A stretch of DNA of 64,000 nt from positions 2,445,001 to 2,509,000 of the forward strand of contig NZ_CP092473.1 of the NCBI RefSeq assembly GCF_014287515.2, read 5' to 3'. The first letter of the stretch is position 1, and each line of letters opens with the position of its first letter. Source of the DNA: Roseburia rectibacter (lineage in GTDB: Bacteria > Bacillota > Clostridia > Lachnospirales > Lachnospiraceae). Below, one piece after another: positions 43,369 to 52,432 of the stretch. The translations under genes and the position numbers were made by a program. The notes beneath the pieces are model-generated. The model worked only from the letters and a program-made list of their open reading frames with translations. It searched no databases and was not told the origin of the DNA.

Positions 43369-43433
43369 ATTCCGATTTTACGCTCTCTGCAACTTCCCGA
43401 CAAATTCCGATTTTTCGTTCTCTGTGACTTCCC
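43369..43433. repeat. Two 30-bp direct repeats, period 35
   Basis: 43369-43398 and 43404-43433 match at 26 of 30 positions (start ATTCCGATTTT, end ACTTCCC). A reversed GGGAAGT at about 43440 makes a hairpin with the nearer copy. They lie between the two AT-rich membrane protein genes. Confidence 0.7.
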
Positions 43434-43449
43434 AATAAACGGGAAGTTG

Positions 43450-43845
43450 TTATTCTTTTACGATTTTATCAATGCAGAAATAAACAGCTATCATAATTAA
43501 AGATATTACCAATCCAACATAAAACTCTGGAAAAGCAAATTCGATACTATTATGAATACTCATTTTCCCTGTTATATTCATTATGTGCCAAGTAAAGAAA
43601 TTGTATATTTCAGAAATTACAATTCCTACTACTCCTAATCCACCAAAAATTTTATTGATTTTTTTATTTTTAAATGGAATCCATACACCTATAATAAAAA
43701 ATAACACAGATATAATGCCTATTGGATTATACAAGCTAATTAAACCTCTAATCTCTTGTACACCTTTCATTCCACCATATTGGTTTAATAACATTGGTAA
43801 TAAACTAATAACAAATGCTATTGTTAATATAATCTTCTTTTTCAT
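43450..43845 (-). CDS. Small four-segment membrane protein of unknown function
   Basis: A 131-residue protein with four hydrophobic segments (about residues 5-25, 38-58, 68-90 and 108-126), an Asn/Gly/Lys-bearing loop and a charged end DKIVKE. No family is recognised. The ATG at 43845 has GAG about nine bases upstream. Composition is AT-rich like the neighbouring membrane gene, and the two may form a small acquired unit. Confidence 0.6.
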   Translation of the reverse strand: MKKKIILTIAFVISLLPMLLNQYGGMKGVQEIRGLISLYNPIGIISVLFFIIGVWIPFKNKKINKIFGGLGVVGIVISEIYNFFTWHIMNITGKMSIHNSIEFAFPEFYVGLVISLIMIAVYFCIDKIVKE

Positions 43846-43961
43846 AAAATACATCTCACTTTCAAATTACGATTTACTTAAATGCAGTATACCACATGGT
43901 CAACGTCAATGATACTATTATTCTCTTTTATGAAATAAAGAAGAAAACGTCCCAAAACCAC

Positions 43962-43990
43962 TTGACATAGTTTTTAAAACCGCTTACACT
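43962..43990 (+). promoter_or_regulatory. Promoter of the degV gene
   Basis: TTGACA (43962-43967), a 17-base spacer and TACACT (43985-43990), 36 bases before the start codon. Confidence 0.75.
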
Positions 43991-44026
43991 GTACACTATA
44001 ACTATTTAATAGGATTGGAGATCATC

Positions 44027-44926
44027 ATGTTTCAGATTATCGTTGACTCTGCGGCAAATATTCCCGCAGAACTTGTAAAAAAATATAAGATCAAAGTTCT
44101 TTCTTTTATCAACTTTGTAAATGGAAAAGAAGTCACCTGTTTTGATCCGGAATTATCCCCGGAAGAGGAACGTCAGAAAGGTCATGAATATTACGACGCC
44201 GTGCGCCAGGGCGCAGATGTAAAGACCGGTCTGATCAGCACTGCCATTTTTGAAGATGCATTCCGCAGTGCCATGGAAAATAACGAAGATGTGCTGTATT
44301 TTTCACTCAGCAAAAATATCAGCGGAAATTTCAACTCCGCAAGACTTGCCGCGGAGGATCTGCTGCGTGATCCGGTAAACGGCAGAAAAATCCGTCTGAT
44401 CGATTCACTCAATGCTTCTTTAGCACAGGGAATTTTAGCGATCTACGCAAGTGAAATGCGTGATAAAGGTATGGAGATTGATGAAGTAGCAGATATCTTA
44501 GAAACGTACCCTGCAAAGATGAACGGTGTATTTACCGTCGGAGACTTAAAATATCTTTCAAAAACCGGACGTTTAAGCGGAGCAACCGCCCTTGTCGGTA
44601 ATCTTTTAAATATCAAACCGATCCTACGTGGAAACAAGGACGGTTTTATTGTCCAGTATAAAAAATGCCGTGGAAGAAAGGCTGCATTAAACGAGCTCGT
44701 CTCTCTCGTCTGTGACAATATCACAGAACCGGAAAAACAGATCATCGGTATCGCACATGCCGACGCTTACGAAGACTCCCTCTATGTCATGAATAAGATT
44801 CAGGAAAAAGTTTCCGTCCGCGATTTTATCAATACTTCTTATGATTTCTGTACCGGAAGCCATGTAGGACCTGATACCATTGCATTGTTCTTTATGGCAA
44901 AAGACAGAGAATTAGGTGCAGACTAA
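44027..44926 (+). CDS. degV: DegV family fatty-acid-binding protein
   Basis: A 299-residue protein. The N-terminal IIVDSAANIPAELVKKY, the TGLISTAIFEDAF segment and the GDLKYLSKTGRLSGATALVG motif are characteristic of DegV/FakB proteins, which bind a fatty acid between two alpha/beta domains; FakB forms present it to the kinase FakA. No FakA is nearby. The ATG at 44027 has GGAG six bases upstream; the TTG four codons earlier overlaps that site. It is monocistronic, with a promoter and terminator visible. Confidence 0.95.
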   Translation: MFQIIVDSAANIPAELVKKYKIKVLSFINFVNGKEVTCFDPELSPEEERQKGHEYYDAVRQGADVKTGLISTAIFEDAFRSAMENNEDVLYFSLSKNISGNFNSARLAAEDLLRDPVNGRKIRLIDSLNASLAQGILAIYASEMRDKGMEIDEVADILETYPAKMNGVFTVGDLKYLSKTGRLSGATALVGNLLNIKPILRGNKDGFIVQYKKCRGRKAALNELVSLVCDNITEPEKQIIGIAHADAYEDSLYVMNKIQEKVSVRDFINTSYDFCTGSHVGPDTIALFFMAKDRELGAD

Positions 44927-44937
44927 AATTTTTATAT

Positions 44938-44965
44938 GGGCAGGCAATTTCGCCTGCCCTTTTTT
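44938..44965 (+). terminator. Terminator of degV
   Basis: GGGCAGGC and GCCTGCCC form a stem around a short loop followed by six T residues. Confidence 0.92.
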
Positions 44966-46333
44966 CTACAATGCCCTCTCCATGCAGATAAACTGCATAT
45001 CATAGAGACTGCACTCTCCCACTTTCTCATATCCAAGATGCGCATAAGAACGCATTGCCACCTCATGCCCTTTTCGTACCAGTATGTGAACAGATTTCTT
45101 TCCCTGTTTCCGCAGGACATTCATGGCATATGCCATCATCATTCTCGCCATTTTTTTATTCTGGTATTCTTTTCTGATACAGAGTCTCGCCAGTTCCGCT
45201 CCCGGAAGCAGCGCCTCATCCCAGCATTTTAAACTGTCTACGGCTTCGTCTGCATCTATGGAAATGGAAGCTATCAGTTTCCCCTTTTCATTTTCCATCA
45301 CAAAAAGTGCATTCCTCGAAAGATCTGATTCTATCGTATCAATTCCCGGATAATATTCATTCCAGCCTGCCGCTCCGCCGATCATCGAATGATATAATTC
45401 TAACAGCTTTTCCGTATCTTCTATTACAGCCGGGCGGATATATCGCAAAAATGTATAATCCGGAATTTTCAAGGCATCTGCCGCCTTCGCAAAATATTTT
45501 TCTTCGATATGCGGCCAGACCTTTTCTTCTGCCTCATTTTCTTTCTGCAATTTTGTAGCCAGATTTACCAGTTCCGGTGTCAGATCCGTTCCTGTCAGGA
45601 AAATATGGAGATTATTATTCAAAAACCACGGTGCCATATCATAAAGTCCTGATTCAAAAATATCCTGTATCACCTGGTTGATATCATATGGAATACGCAA
45701 AAATTCCGGTTTCCATTCATTTTCCCATGACTCTAAGATCACAGCATGTGCATATCCCGGATCACCGATCGCAATTCCACAGGAACCGGTATTCATATAG
45801 GTTTTCCCATGATATCTCATCATTCCCGGATAATGCGTATGTGCTGCAAGCAGATAATCTGTATTGATTTCATCTAAAACTTCTTTTGTCCGCTCACTGT
45901 CAAGCTGAAGTAATTCCCTTGTATTGACAGGGGAACCATGACAGCAGATGATCGCAGGATACCCTTCCTTTTCATAACGGAACGTAATAGGAAGATTTTC
46001 AAAAAAGTCCAGATCTTTTGGGGTAAGCTGTTCATAAGTATATAAAAGATTACCACTGGCAGAATTTGCGATCCAGTATTTTTCTTTTTCTTCCTGTTCC
46101 CTGACTTTACGCTGTTCTGTCATATATTCTTCCCGGTTTCCCCGCAGAACATGACAGGGAAACTGCTCCATCAGTTCATAGAGAATCTCCATCGTCTTTT
46201 TTGCACCGGCAGTATCCGAAACAAAATCTCCCAGAAGCAGAAATTCCTCACACCCCGCCTTTATCATGTAGTCCACACATGCCCGAAATGCAATCTGGTT
46301 ACTGTGGACATCTGCAATCACTCCAATTTTCAT
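44966..46333 (-). CDS. Metallophosphatase-GNAT acetyltransferase fusion
   Basis: A 455-residue two-domain protein. Residues 1-~240 are a YfcE-like calcineurin phosphoesterase with ADVHSN, LLGDFVSD, LRGNREE, CCHGSPV and AAHTHYPG, the full set of metal ligands. After a linker, residues ~310-455 are a GNAT acetyltransferase with ARLCIRKEYQNKKMARMMM as acetyl-CoA loop and RSYAHLGYEKVGEC at the end. The two activities on one chain are unusual, and the substrate is unknown. The start carries MKIGVIADVH, the usual first strand; its stop is adjacent to the degV terminator. Confidence 0.88.
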   Translation of the reverse strand: MKIGVIADVHSNQIAFRACVDYMIKAGCEEFLLLGDFVSDTAGAKKTMEILYELMEQFPCHVLRGNREEYMTEQRKVREQEEKEKYWIANSASGNLLYTYEQLTPKDLDFFENLPITFRYEKEGYPAIICCHGSPVNTRELLQLDSERTKEVLDEINTDYLLAAHTHYPGMMRYHGKTYMNTGSCGIAIGDPGYAHAVILESWENEWKPEFLRIPYDINQVIQDIFESGLYDMAPWFLNNNLHIFLTGTDLTPELVNLATKLQKENEAEEKVWPHIEEKYFAKAADALKIPDYTFLRYIRPAVIEDTEKLLELYHSMIGGAAGWNEYYPGIDTIESDLSRNALFVMENEKGKLIASISIDADEAVDSLKCWDEALLPGAELARLCIRKEYQNKKMARMMMAYAMNVLRKQGKKSVHILVRKGHEVAMRSYAHLGYEKVGECSLYDMQFICMERAL

Positions 46334-46367
46334 CCCAAAATATCGTTCCTTTCATGCTTTGGTCTGT

Positions 46368-46607
46368 CTAAACATTTTCTTCCTTACAGACATCAACCCA
46401 GCCTTTTGCACCGGCAGCCTGCTCAAGCTCCGGGATTGTTAATTTTACGGCACTATGGTCATTTCCCGCTGCCGGATATACTGTCGTAAATTTTTTCAGG
46501 CTTTCATCGAGATAAACCTCCACACCATCATTGATTCCAAACGGGCACACTCCACCGCAGTGCGATCCTGCCCGGAGGGCTTTAAAACTATCTGTTTTTG
46601 TGTAACT
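46368..46607 (-). pseudogene. C-terminal remnant of a YbaK/EbsC-type aminoacyl-tRNA deacylase
   Basis: The frame reads HCGGVCPFGINDGVEVYLDE and TTVYPAAGNDHSAVKLTIPE, ending KGWVDVCKEENV, the conserved C-terminal third of YbaK-like proteins that hydrolyse misacylated tRNA. The N-terminal ~90 residues are missing. There is no usable start (the GTG at 46550 lacks a ribosome binding site), and the open frame ends beside the Dabb stop at 46613. It appears to be a deletion remnant. Confidence 0.75.
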
Positions 46608-46612
46608 CCCTC

Positions 46613-46915
46613 TTAAATCTCATAATCCATGCAGGATCTCACTGCTGTATATGGTCTTACTTTACTATCTGCCACTGCCACATGTTTCGGATGCACGCTG
46701 TATGCTTTCAGTGCTTCTGCGCTCTCAAATGTGGTATCTAACATCACATCCACAGTGGAACTCGGCAGACAGTCAATGCGCACTTTGATCTCTGTCATCC
46801 CCGGAATCTGACCGGCAAGTCCTTCTAACCCCTCCTTGATTCCTGCTTTGATCTGTTTTTTCTCCTCGTCCGAAAATTCCTCTTTCAGTTTCCATAAAAT
46901 AACATGTTTTACCAT
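46613..46915 (-). CDS. Dabb (stress-responsive A/B barrel) domain protein
   Basis: A 100-residue dimeric ferredoxin-like fold protein. MVKHVILWKLKEEF at the start, GLEGLAGQIPGMTEIKV in the middle and YSVHPKHVAVADSKV are the Dabb pattern; the His residues are typical. Function in bacteria is poorly defined. It lies just upstream of the YbaK remnant on the same strand. Confidence 0.88.
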   Translation of the reverse strand: MVKHVILWKLKEEFSDEEKKQIKAGIKEGLEGLAGQIPGMTEIKVRIDCLPSSTVDVMLDTTFESAEALKAYSVHPKHVAVADSKVRPYTAVRSCMDYEI

Positions 46916-47041
46916 TTCTCTGACATCCTCTCTTTATTTTAGTATTATTATTTTTTTTACTGTTTTCTTTGCCGTCTGATTGCTTACTTTACTATTTGAT
47001 TGTCAGCTTTGCCACCTTAAGCAGGCTTTTCTTTCTTATTC

Positions 47042-48694
47042 TTAAATTTCCTCTTTGCCACCGGTTTTTGCTCTTATCACACAAAGAACCGCACAAAGAA
47101 TCACAATGCAGACCGGAAGTGTCAGCCAGACAACCGCATCCAGTCCAGCTGCTTTTAAAATACCGATCAGAAGATATCCGACCATACATACACTGCCAAC
47201 AACCAACACATATGGAAGCTGTGTTACCACATGATTGACATGCTCACAGTGTCCTCCGGCAGATGCCATGATCGTGGTATCGGAAATCGGAGAACAGTGA
47301 TCTCCACAGACCGCACCTGCCAGACAGGATGCGATGGAAATGACCATCATCTGTCCTTCCGGGAATACCCCGATCACGATTGGGATCAGGATACTGAATG
47401 TTCCCCAGGATGTTCCGGTTGCAAAAGCTAAAAATGCGGCAACCAGGAAAATGATCATTGGAAGGAATCCCTGCATTGCGGATGCGGAATTTGCCACAAG
47501 ATCTGCAACAAAATATTTCGCACCAAGCAGGTTTGTCATACCCGACAATGTCCACGCCATCGTAAGGATCAGGATCGGTGCGATCATTGACTGGAATCCC
47601 TCCGGGATACATTTTGCAAATTCCTCAAAGGATAATACATCGCGCATCATATAATAGATAAATGTAAATACAAGCGTAACAGCACCGCCAAGTACCAGTC
47701 CCACAGAAGCATCCGAAGCCGCGAATGCATCAACAAAAGAAGCTCCGTCAAAAAATCCTCCGGTATAAACCATCGCAACAATACAGCTTGCGATCAGTAC
47801 TGCGACCGGGAGTATCAGATCCAGCACATGTGCCTTATCATTGACCGCCTCTTCCTCATTCCCCTCATATGGTCTTCCCGGTGTTGTGAACAGATCACCT
47901 GCGATCGCATTCATCTCGTGTTTTTTCATCGGTCCAAAATCAACCCGGAGTACTGTCACGAGCAATACCATAACCAACGTCAGGATTGCATACAGGTTAT
48001 ATGGGATTGTCTGCAAAAATACGGCAAATCCATTGATTCCCGCATTCTCCGGCACGGAAGATGTCACCGCTGCCGCCCAGGAACTGATCGGTGCAATGAT
48101 ACACACCGGTGCTGCCGTTGCATCAATGATATAGGATAATTTGGCACGCGATACTTTATGCCGGTCTGTGACCGGACGCATCACGCTCCCCACGGTAAGA
48201 CAGTTAAAATAATCATCCACAAAGATCAGTATACCAAGGATCATGACAGAAATCTGTGCGCCGATCCTGGTTTTGATATGCTTTGACGCCCATTTTCCAA
48301 ATGCCGCGGAACCGCCTGCTTTATTCAGCATCGAAACAAGTATTCCAAGCATGACTAAAAACACAAGAATACCGACATTCCATGCATCCGCGAGTTTATA
48401 CACCATGCCTCCGTCTTCCTGAAAAAAGATCGTACCTATCATCAGTTCCAGATTAAAATTGGAATATAACAGCCCTCCTGTGATGATTCCTGCTAAAAGT
48501 GATGTATATACCTCCTTTGTAATGAGTGCCAGACCGATTGCAATGACCGGTGGCAGTAATGCAAATACTGTCGCATATACGCTGCACTGATAATTTTCCG
48601 GATCAGTGACCACTCCGGGTGTATTTGCCGTTACAAACAGTAATACCACGATCACTGCAAGAAAAATAAGCATCCCTATCTGTTTTCTTTTCAT
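47042..48694 (-). CDS. Na+/H+ antiporter NhaC family protein
   Basis: A 550-residue membrane protein with about 12 segments. ILGILIFVDDYFNCLTVGSV near residue 155 holds the paired Asp of the transport site, and FATGTSWGTFSILIPIVIGV and GAVCGDHCSPISDTTIMASA are NhaC-family signatures. It exchanges Na+ (or a small organic anion pair in some relatives) for H+. The ATG at 48694 has GGAGG seven bases upstream. It is monocistronic. Confidence 0.92.
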   Translation of the reverse strand: MKRKQIGMLIFLAVIVVLLFVTANTPGVVTDPENYQCSVYATVFALLPPVIAIGLALITKEVYTSLLAGIITGGLLYSNFNLELMIGTIFFQEDGGMVYKLADAWNVGILVFLVMLGILVSMLNKAGGSAAFGKWASKHIKTRIGAQISVMILGILIFVDDYFNCLTVGSVMRPVTDRHKVSRAKLSYIIDATAAPVCIIAPISSWAAAVTSSVPENAGINGFAVFLQTIPYNLYAILTLVMVLLVTVLRVDFGPMKKHEMNAIAGDLFTTPGRPYEGNEEEAVNDKAHVLDLILPVAVLIASCIVAMVYTGGFFDGASFVDAFAASDASVGLVLGGAVTLVFTFIYYMMRDVLSFEEFAKCIPEGFQSMIAPILILTMAWTLSGMTNLLGAKYFVADLVANSASAMQGFLPMIIFLVAAFLAFATGTSWGTFSILIPIVIGVFPEGQMMVISIASCLAGAVCGDHCSPISDTTIMASAGGHCEHVNHVVTQLPYVLVVGSVCMVGYLLIGILKAAGLDAVVWLTLPVCIVILCAVLCVIRAKTGGKEEI

Positions 48695-48885
48695 ATGTGT
48701 CCTCCAAACAAACGTTACTGATCTTTTGTCTGTCAACATTCAATCAGAACTTTCCATATTTCTGTATTTCCATACTTTTTATAGTGTAGCGTTTCTTCTG
48801 CAATTTTTCAAACATTTTATGCATAATCATACAATATTACATAAAATAATAGAATACATGATCCGTGAACATTTTATTATCATGA
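48695..48885. other. Intergenic region upstream of the NhaC gene
   Basis: AT-rich; must contain the NhaC promoter. I see no riboswitch-like structure or gene. Confidence 0.4.
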
Positions 48886-48928
48886 ATAAAAGAAGTATCA
48901 TTCCACAGTAATTCATGAAATGATACTT
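48886..48928 (-). terminator. Terminator of the ABC half-transporter operon
   Basis: On the minus strand GTATCATT and AATGATAC arms followed by TTCTTTTATT, directly below the second ABC gene. Confidence 0.75.
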
Positions 48929-48932
48929 TCTC

Positions 48933-50612
48933 CTACATTGCGACTATATCATCTGCGATCGCCATTGTTGATTTTCGATGAGATACTAAAAGAATTGTCT
49001 TATTTGCTTTTTCCTGATCAAGACTTCTTAAAATGATTCCTTCATTCAGACTGTCAATGTTACTGGTCGGCTCATCTAAAAATATCATATCTGCATCATG
49101 CAGAAATGCACGTGCAATCCCGATACGCTGACGTTCCCCACCAGAGACAGACTCTCCTGACTCCGCTAATTTCGTGTCATATCCATCCGGCAGTGACATA
49201 ATAAACTCATGAAGTGCCGCCTTTTTCGCAGCCGCAATCACTTCTTCCCTGGTCGCATCCTCTTTCGCAACTTTGATATTATTTTCAATCGTATCCGCAA
49301 ACAGAAATGTCTCCTGTGTGACATAGGAAATATTGTCACGCAATGCCGTGGTTGAAATTTCATCCACATTTGTTTTTCCGTACCAGATATCTCCTTCAGA
49401 TGTCTCATAAAAACGCATCAGAAGTTTTAAAAGTGTTGATTTACCACATCCGCTCTTTCCTAAAATTCCATGGATCTTATGTTCTGTAAATACATGATCA
49501 AAGTTTTCTAAGACTTTGCCAGGTGTACGTTCTTCTGCTGCTGACTCATAGGAAAAAGATACATGCTCGCAGGAAATATCGCCGCCACACTCGTTATTTC
49601 CATCTATTACATCTTCCACAAGCGGCTGCTCCTCTAAAATATCAAGTACACGGTTTCCGCTTGCCAGTGTGTGCTGTAAATTATTAGAAAGTGCAGATAA
49701 AGCGGCTGTCGGGCCAAAGGAACTGATCATCGCGATCACAGCGATCATTGCTTCATCTATGCTCACAGCTCCCTGTACAGTAAGATGTCCGCATAAAGCT
49801 GCCATAAGTACTCCTGCGATCAGGATCACACCATCTGTTGCAATGCGCTGTGTATTCTCTGCCATTTTCAGCTTTTTATTTTTCTGCTCTAACTTTTCTG
49901 TCTGTTCATTCATTTCATGCAGACGTTTTTCCTGCTGTCCGTACTGTAAAATTTCATCCATTCCATACAAATTATCCAAAACAACGGTGTTTAATTTTCC
50001 AAAACTTTCGCGGTAAATGCGTCCGTTTTCTGCACCATGTTTTCCATTGATAACAGGGATTACCGCCCCGACGATCAGGTAAAATACTGCTGCTAAAGCC
50101 CCCGCTGCCGGATGTAACCTCCCAATAAACCATACCATAAAGCCCGATGTAAGTATGGCGATCGCAATTGGAGAGATCGTATGTGCATAAAACACTTCGA
50201 GAAGTTCAATATCACTTGTGATAATGGAAATCAGATTTCCTTTTTCACTGCCATCTAATTTTGCCGGGCAGAGTTTTCGCAATGCGGCAAATACCTTATG
50301 ACGGATCTGTGCTAAAAGTTTGAATGCAATATAATGGTTGCTTGCCTGCTCTGCATAGCGCAGGATGCCCCTTAATACTGCAAACACCACGATCAGAATA
50401 AAAATATGTGAAAGTGTCATTCCCTGATACAATCCTAAAACCTGACGGACACCAAAACCACCTAAGATCGTGATGAATGTCGCCATCAGATTTCCGGCAC
50501 ATCCCATTAAAATCGCAACAAACATAAACGGTAGCATCGGTCTTATCATACCGATCAGTCCTGCCATGACTTTTACACCACTGCGTGCCCCTTTATTCTC
50601 TTTTCCCTGCAT
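48933..50612 (-). CDS. ABC exporter-fold half-transporter (second subunit)
   Basis: A 559-residue fusion of a six-segment membrane domain with an ATPase. Walker A is GKSGCGKSTLLKLLMRF near residue 385, the signature VSGGERQRIGIARAFLH and Walker B ADMIFLDEPTSNIDS. The protein stops at IADDIVAM, about 15 residues shorter than usual at the C-terminus. The start overlaps the partner's stop by one base (TGATG). It heterodimerises with the first subunit. CydC-like in layout, but the operator upstream suggests an IrtAB/YbtPQ-like metal-siderophore role. Confidence 0.9.
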   Translation of the reverse strand: MQGKENKGARSGVKVMAGLIGMIRPMLPFMFVAILMGCAGNLMATFITILGGFGVRQVLGLYQGMTLSHIFILIVVFAVLRGILRYAEQASNHYIAFKLLAQIRHKVFAALRKLCPAKLDGSEKGNLISIITSDIELLEVFYAHTISPIAIAILTSGFMVWFIGRLHPAAGALAAVFYLIVGAVIPVINGKHGAENGRIYRESFGKLNTVVLDNLYGMDEILQYGQQEKRLHEMNEQTEKLEQKNKKLKMAENTQRIATDGVILIAGVLMAALCGHLTVQGAVSIDEAMIAVIAMISSFGPTAALSALSNNLQHTLASGNRVLDILEEQPLVEDVIDGNNECGGDISCEHVSFSYESAAEERTPGKVLENFDHVFTEHKIHGILGKSGCGKSTLLKLLMRFYETSEGDIWYGKTNVDEISTTALRDNISYVTQETFLFADTIENNIKVAKEDATREEVIAAAKKAALHEFIMSLPDGYDTKLAESGESVSGGERQRIGIARAFLHDADMIFLDEPTSNIDSLNEGIILRSLDQEKANKTILLVSHRKSTMAIADDIVAM

Positions 50613-52357
50613 CAGACTGCCTCCTTTGCATATTTTTCCAATTCCTGCTGTGCCTTATAAAGGCTGCTGTAATAGCCATTCTTCTCCATCAGTTTTGCAT
50701 GGACTCCCGATTCCTCGATCACACCATCTTTCATGACAAGAATCTGGTCTGCATCGGTCACATTCGCAAGACGGTGTGAGATCAGGATCACTGTTTTCTT
50801 CTGTGCAAGCTCACGGATAACCTCCATGATCTTATTTTCACTCTCCACATCCACATTTGAAGTTGCCTCGTCAAATATGTAGATATCACTGTCATGCAGC
50901 AATGCCTTAGCAAGCGCAAGACGCTGTTTTTGTCCACCGGACAGATTCGATGCCTTCTCTGTGATCTCCATGGATAAACCACCTTTTTCCGAAACCGTAT
51001 CATAGAGGTCAACCGCTTTTAACGCTGCTTCCATCTCCTCTGTGGCTGCATCTGCACGCCCCATACAGAGATTTTCACGCACGGTTCCTGCAAACAGATA
51101 ACTGTCGTGACGCACTCGTGTAATTTTTCTGTACAATGCATCCGGTGCGATTTCATGGATATTGACACCGCCGACCGTGATCGTACCGGAAAATGCATCC
51201 TGCTCCTTCCCTTCTCCCATCATTAAAGACGCCGCTGTACTTTTTCCGCATCCAGACACTCCGACTAAAGCTGTAAATGCCCCCTCTTCTGCCGTAAAAG
51301 ATATCCCTTTTAAAACAGGTTTTTCCGGTTCATAAGCAAACGATACATCAGAAAATACGATGTCATCGCCCCCGATCTTTGTATTCTTTCCACACTGCGG
51401 CAACGGCTCATCCAGTAATTTAAAGATCTTGTCTGCGGCAGCATTTCCATTCATCGCGATATGGAAAAAAGAGCCTAACAGGCGAAGCGGCAGGAAAAAT
51501 TCCGCTGAGATCAGTATGATAAAAATACATTCCGCCAGTGTGATATGGGAAGCCCGAAGTTCTAATACACTTAAAATAATACCGATCCCCGCTCCTCCAT
51601 ATGCAACCAGATCCATGATACTGATCGAGTTAAGCTGCATGATCAGCACCCGCATCGTCACTCTGCGGAACTGTTCTGCCTCCTCATCCATCTTTTTTGC
51701 ATAGCGCTCATCTGCCTGATAAATTTTTAAGGTAGTCAGTCCCTGTAAATTTTCCAGAAAAGAATCTCCAAGTTCTGTGTAACTGCCCCAGTACTTTGCC
51801 AGAAGTTTTTTTGCGAATTTCTGCACGGCAACGATGGATACCGGAATCAGCGGGACGCATAAAAGCAGCACAACCGCAATTTTAAGGCTCATGCTTCCAA
51901 CGATCAAAAACAATGTCAGCGGTGCGAACAGGCTGTAAAAGAACTGCGGGACATACTTTCCAAAATAAATCTCCAACTGCTCCACGCCCTCAGTACTGAT
52001 CTGGACGATCTCGGATGTGGCAAAATGAGCATGATAGGAACTTCCAAGTTTCATTAATTTTTCATAGACAAGCTCGCGCAGTTTTCTTTTCACCTGCGTT
52101 GAGGCGGCAAAGGATAAATGGCTTCCAATGCTTGTAAATACTGCACGCCCGATATAAACCGCCGCAAAAACAATAAATAACTTTGCGATATCTCCCTCTC
52201 CAACAGTTCTGTTATACAGAAGCAGTTTTTCCAGAAAAACACCAATGGCATACATCAGCGCCACATTACAGAGCAGCGAGCCCCACTGCGTGGCGACCAT
52301 CCCTGCCACATACTTCTGATTCTCTTTAAATTCCTTCATTAGTCTCTTATGAAACAT
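50612..52357 (-). CDS. ABC exporter-fold half-transporter (first subunit)
   Basis: A 581-residue membrane-ATPase fusion. Six membrane segments lie in residues ~20-300; the ATPase has Walker A GVSGCGKSTAASLMMGEG, signature LSGGQKQRLALAKALLH and Walker B IYIFDEATSNVDVES. The start MFHKRLMKEF at 52357 follows GGAG in the leader repeat; the frame is open a further 25 codons through that repeat. It follows the YgbA-like gene and shares its promoter, with two DtxR-type boxes. CydD is the nearest familiar relative; substrate uncertain. Confidence 0.9.
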   Translation of the reverse strand: MFHKRLMKEFKENQKYVAGMVATQWGSLLCNVALMYAIGVFLEKLLLYNRTVGEGDIAKLFIVFAAVYIGRAVFTSIGSHLSFAASTQVKRKLRELVYEKLMKLGSSYHAHFATSEIVQISTEGVEQLEIYFGKYVPQFFYSLFAPLTLFLIVGSMSLKIAVVLLLCVPLIPVSIVAVQKFAKKLLAKYWGSYTELGDSFLENLQGLTTLKIYQADERYAKKMDEEAEQFRRVTMRVLIMQLNSISIMDLVAYGGAGIGIILSVLELRASHITLAECIFIILISAEFFLPLRLLGSFFHIAMNGNAAADKIFKLLDEPLPQCGKNTKIGGDDIVFSDVSFAYEPEKPVLKGISFTAEEGAFTALVGVSGCGKSTAASLMMGEGKEQDAFSGTITVGGVNIHEIAPDALYRKITRVRHDSYLFAGTVRENLCMGRADAATEEMEAALKAVDLYDTVSEKGGLSMEITEKASNLSGGQKQRLALAKALLHDSDIYIFDEATSNVDVESENKIMEVIRELAQKKTVILISHRLANVTDADQILVMKDGVIEESGVHAKLMEKNGYYSSLYKAQQELEKYAKEAV

Positions 52358-52432
52358 ATTAATCTCCATTCTTGCGCTGTCTTTCAATGAAAACAACGTT
52401 TTCATTTGCATCTCAAGTTTGTGCGTAAGCAC
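52355..52432 (-). repeat. Leader repeat, copy A (in front of the ABC gene)
   Basis: From 52432 downward: GTGC-TTAC-GCAC hairpin, ACAAACTTGAGATGC, an AATGAAAAC/GTTTTCATT hairpin, then ACAGCGCAAGAATGGAG and ATTAATATG, where the last three bases are the start codon of the ABC gene. Copies B (14431-14488) and C (16081-16143) share the layout. It directly abuts the stop of the YgbA-like gene. Confidence 0.65.

Noticed and set aside
43369..43433. CRISPR-like repeats
   Set aside because: Only two copies with a five-base gap and no spacers; a simple tandem duplication.
43304..43435. N-terminal extension of the membrane protein at 42926-43303
   Set aside because: The extension is encoded by the 30-bp repeats and lacks a ribosome binding site, while GTG at 43303 has an ideal AGGAG.
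48933..52357. Assignment of the ABC pair as CydDC for cytochrome bd assembly
   Set aside because: No cydAB is nearby and the operator looks metal-responsive, so the generic label was kept.
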